From UBA3824 sp017541145 (lineage in GTDB: Bacteria > Bacteroidota > Bacteroidia > Bacteroidales > UBA3824), in the NCBI GenBank assembly GCA_947168365.1, contig CAMVLO010000097.1, positions 1 through 7,112 on the forward strand: a stretch of 7,112 nucleotides of DNA. The letters run 5' to 3'. Made by a program: the position numbers and the translations under genes. The notes beneath the pieces are model-generated. The model made no database searches and was not told the DNA's origin. It saw only the letters and a list, made by a program, of their open reading frames with translations. Positions 4,991 through 7,112 of the stretch are shown here, piece by piece (the stretch's first letter is position 1; every line of letters starts with the position of its first letter).

Positions 4991-7112
4991 ATGAAATTAT
5001 CCGAAATTCTTAGTAAAGACGAACTTGCCAAGTTGACACAGTTTTCCCAAGAGGAAATACAATGGCTTGAAGAAAGAATGTTTAACGGCACAAACGACAA
5101 AGGGGAAGGTGTTGTAAAAGTGCAGTGTATAGTTCGTGAAAAAGAAATAGAATTAAAACCCGAAGAAGTTGTACGTCAACTTTTTACACATAAACTCATA
5201 GAAGAATATAATTACCCAAAAGAGCGCATAGAATTTGAAAAAATTGTGCAGATGGGGCGCGATGACTCCAAAAGAGCAGACATCGTAATATATGAAGATG
5301 TCCATAAAACAGCACCTTACATTGTTGCTGAGTGTAAAGCAGTTGGAAAAGAAAAAGTGAAGGGGCAACTCGAAAACTACTGCAAAAACTTAGGTGCAAG
5401 TATTGGAGTGGAAGTGGACGGAGGCGAAGTAAAAGAGTATTATTACAATCGTCAAAGTTCGCAAAACAAAAATTATAAATTTGAGAAGATAGACCGCCTT
5501 CCGAAGTTCAACGAAACTTTGGATCAGATTCTCAATGACCGTTTTACAATCAAAGATTTAGTCATCATTGACGAAAAAAACACTACTTCGCTTAAAGACG
5601 TTATTCTTGAACTTGAAGACAAAATTTTTGCAAATTTTGGTGGTGATGTTTTCGAGGAGGTGTTCAAATTTTTGTTTGCTAAACTTTACGACGAATATCT
5701 TTCTGCTGATGACAACGACCGTCTTTCCAACGCCATCAACGACGGTTTTATCAGCCACGCAAACGAATACACAAAAGACGATAGTTTTCGTCAATTGGAA
5801 TTCCGCTCGCTTGGCGCGGAGGGGCAAGTTTACGACCGTGTGCAGAATTTGTTCTACAAGGCACAGCAAACGTGGAAAGGTATTTTCCCCGAAAATACCA
5901 AATTTGAACTTGGAGCATCTGATGTTAAAATCGTTGTAGCCTATCTTGAAAATGTTAAGTTGTTTAACTCAAATCTCGATGTAGTTGACGATGCATTTGA
6001 GCATCTTATGAGCAAATCTCAAAAAGCCGAGAAGGGACAGTTTTTTACACCACGTTATGTTATAGATATGTGTGTTAAAATGATGAACCCTTCTGAAAAT
6101 GATTCAATGATTGACACTGCGAGTGGAAGTTGCGGTTTCCCAATGCACACAATTTTTCACGTATGGAATAGAATCAATCCAAAAAAGCACAATTTTGTAA
6201 ACACACGCCGAAGCCGTAGGGAAACAGACTATGTCGACAACAAGGTTTTTGCAATAGATTTTGACGAAGTGTGTGTGCGTGTTGGTAAAATGTTGAATAT
6301 AATCGCGGGTGATGGAAAAACCAACGTGATTGAACTCAACACTCTTGATTACAATGTTTGGAACGGAAGCAAATACTTGCAAAAACAAAGTTGGCAAGAA
6401 AAATATATTGCAGGTTTTCAAAGGCTTGAAGGACTTGCTGATCAAAAAGGCAAATACACAAAATACAATTTCGACCTTATTCTTGCAAATCCACCTTTTG
6501 CAGGCGATAGAACCGATGCAAAAGTGATAGGTCTTTATCAACTTGGCTATAATGAAAAAGGTAAACTAAAAAATAATATTGGTCGCGACATACTATTTAT
6601 AGAGCGTAACCTAAATTTCCTGAAACCAGGAGGTAGAATGGGTGTAGTTCTTCCTCAGGGCGACTTCAACAATTCTTCCGAAAAATATCTGCGTGATTTC
6701 ATAGCGTCAAAGTGTCGCATTCTTGCCGTTGTAGGTTTGCATCAAAATACATTTTTGCAGCACACCGGGACAAAAACAAGCGTATTGTTTGTACAAAAAT
6801 GGACTTCTGCTGACGATAAAAAGAATCCTAATATCAACGACATAGAAAACGTTACATTTAGAATACATATCACTGATAACAATCGTCGTGTTTCCAAAAA
6901 AGAAATGGACGAAGACATTAATATCAAGGAATACCATCTGACGATGGCTCAAAAAAAGATTGAAACCGAAGATAGTTATAATGGTGAAAAACACGATTAT
7001 TCAATTGGTGCCGAAAAATACAATGATTTGTCAGATGAAGACAAAAAACTATATTACGAATTATTAGTGTCCGAGAAAAATTTGACAATACGCTCCCAAG
7101 CCCTCTACACAT
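4991..7112 (+). CDS. Restriction-modification protein: HsdR-type nuclease domain fused to N6-adenine methyltransferase (3' end missing)
   Basis: The frame is open for 707 codons and leaves the window without a stop. Residues about 55-165 look like the HsdR N-terminal PD-(D/E)xK nuclease domain. D97 lies in KRADIVIY, E114 and K116 in VAECK, and a QxxxY motif follows (Q126 to Y130), as in type I HsdR. About 170-340 is helical and links to a type I HsdM-like methyltransferase. That domain has GQFFTP (349-354, motif X), DTASGSCGF (375-383, motif I), VFAIDFD (419-425) and the catalytic NPPF (500-503, motif IV). LKPGGRMGVVLPQG (544-557) follows. The architecture suggests one polypeptide that can cut and methylate DNA, or a modification subunit with its own nuclease. 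A target-recognition domain or an hsdS gene should lie beyond the edge. The ATG at 4991 is the first start after the in-frame TGA at 4931. No helicase motor is seen in this protein. The closing residues, about 690-707, are not recognisable. Confidence 0.92.
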   Translation, partial: MKLSEILSKDELAKLTQFSQEEIQWLEERMFNGTNDKGEGVVKVQCIVREKEIELKPEEVVRQLFTHKLIEEYNYPKERIEFEKIVQMGRDDSKRADIVIYEDVHKTAPYIVAECKAVGKEKVKGQLENYCKNLGASIGVEVDGGEVKEYYYNRQSSQNKNYKFEKIDRLPKFNETLDQILNDRFTIKDLVIIDEKNTTSLKDVILELEDKIFANFGGDVFEEVFKFLFAKLYDEYLSADDNDRLSNAINDGFISHANEYTKDDSFRQLEFRSLGAEGQVYDRVQNLFYKAQQTWKGIFPENTKFELGASDVKIVVAYLENVKLFNSNLDVVDDAFEHLMSKSQKAEKGQFFTPRYVIDMCVKMMNPSENDSMIDTASGSCGFPMHTIFHVWNRINPKKHNFVNTRRSRRETDYVDNKVFAIDFDEVCVRVGKMLNIIAGDGKTNVIELNTLDYNVWNGSKYLQKQSWQEKYIAGFQRLEGLADQKGKYTKYNFDLILANPPFAGDRTDAKVIGLYQLGYNEKGKLKNNIGRDILFIERNLNFLKPGGRMGVVLPQGDFNNSSEKYLRDFIASKCRILAVVGLHQNTFLQHTGTKTSVLFVQKWTSADDKKNPNINDIENVTFRIHITDNNRRVSKKEMDEDINIKEYHLTMAQKKIETEDSYNGEKHDYSIGAEKYNDLSDEDKKLYYELLVSEKNLTIRSQALYT

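Noticed and set aside
4861..5100. 79-codon frame on the - strand
   Set aside because: It is antisense to the hairpin and to the start of the restriction-modification gene, where the forward frame has clear conserved domains.
5568..5939. 123-codon + strand frame and the antisense 103-codon frame at 5558-5869
   Set aside because: Both lie inside the long restriction-modification frame, which carries recognisable motifs; their translations show no domain.
1..7112. CRISPR array, tRNA, rRNA or insertion sequence
   Set aside because: No regularly spaced direct repeats, no tRNA cloverleaf or rRNA-like segment, and no transposase motifs were seen in any frame.

Overview
The window looks like a stretch of chromosome from a member of the Bacteroidota, probably Bacteroidales-like. 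The DNA is A/T-rich. None of the start codons is preceded by a recognisable Shine-Dalgarno sequence. Two start regions carry good matches to the TAnnTTTG -7 box of the Bacteroidota housekeeping sigma factor. The exported TPR protein has a signal peptide ending in SFA|Q, common in this phylum. The genus cannot be read from this window.

All genes found lie on the + strand. Positions 14-4574 form a housekeeping-type block: RNase HI (rnhA); a TPR protein with an N-terminal lipoprotein or signal sequence; a GatB/YqeY-domain protein; a small SpoU/TrmH-family RNA 2'-O-ribose methyltransferase; and a long secreted TPR protein. Gaps are 83, 41, 138 and 72 bases. The TPR lipoprotein and YqeY genes are close enough to be co-transcribed. 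An A/T-rich terminator-like hairpin follows rnhA, and a 27-bp imperfect hairpin separates yqeY from the methyltransferase gene. The block combines RNA metabolism (rnhA, YqeY, SpoU) with two envelope TPR proteins. No single pathway links them.

Positions 4575-4990 hold no convincing gene. The first part is plain A/T-rich spacer. Positions 4761-4970 are a visibly more GC-rich, highly self-complementary element. Its core hairpin (4782-4898) has about 39 base pairs, and its outer ends (4761-4779 with 4951-4970) can also pair. It ends 20 bases before the next start codon. It fits no family I can name and is the most interesting non-coding signal here.

Positions 4991-7112 are the start of an accessory gene that runs off the right edge. 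It encodes a restriction-modification protein with an HsdR-type PD-(D/E)xK nuclease domain at its N-terminus, joined to a type I-style N6-adenine methyltransferase. The window therefore crosses from core chromosome into a defence gene, with the structured element at the junction.
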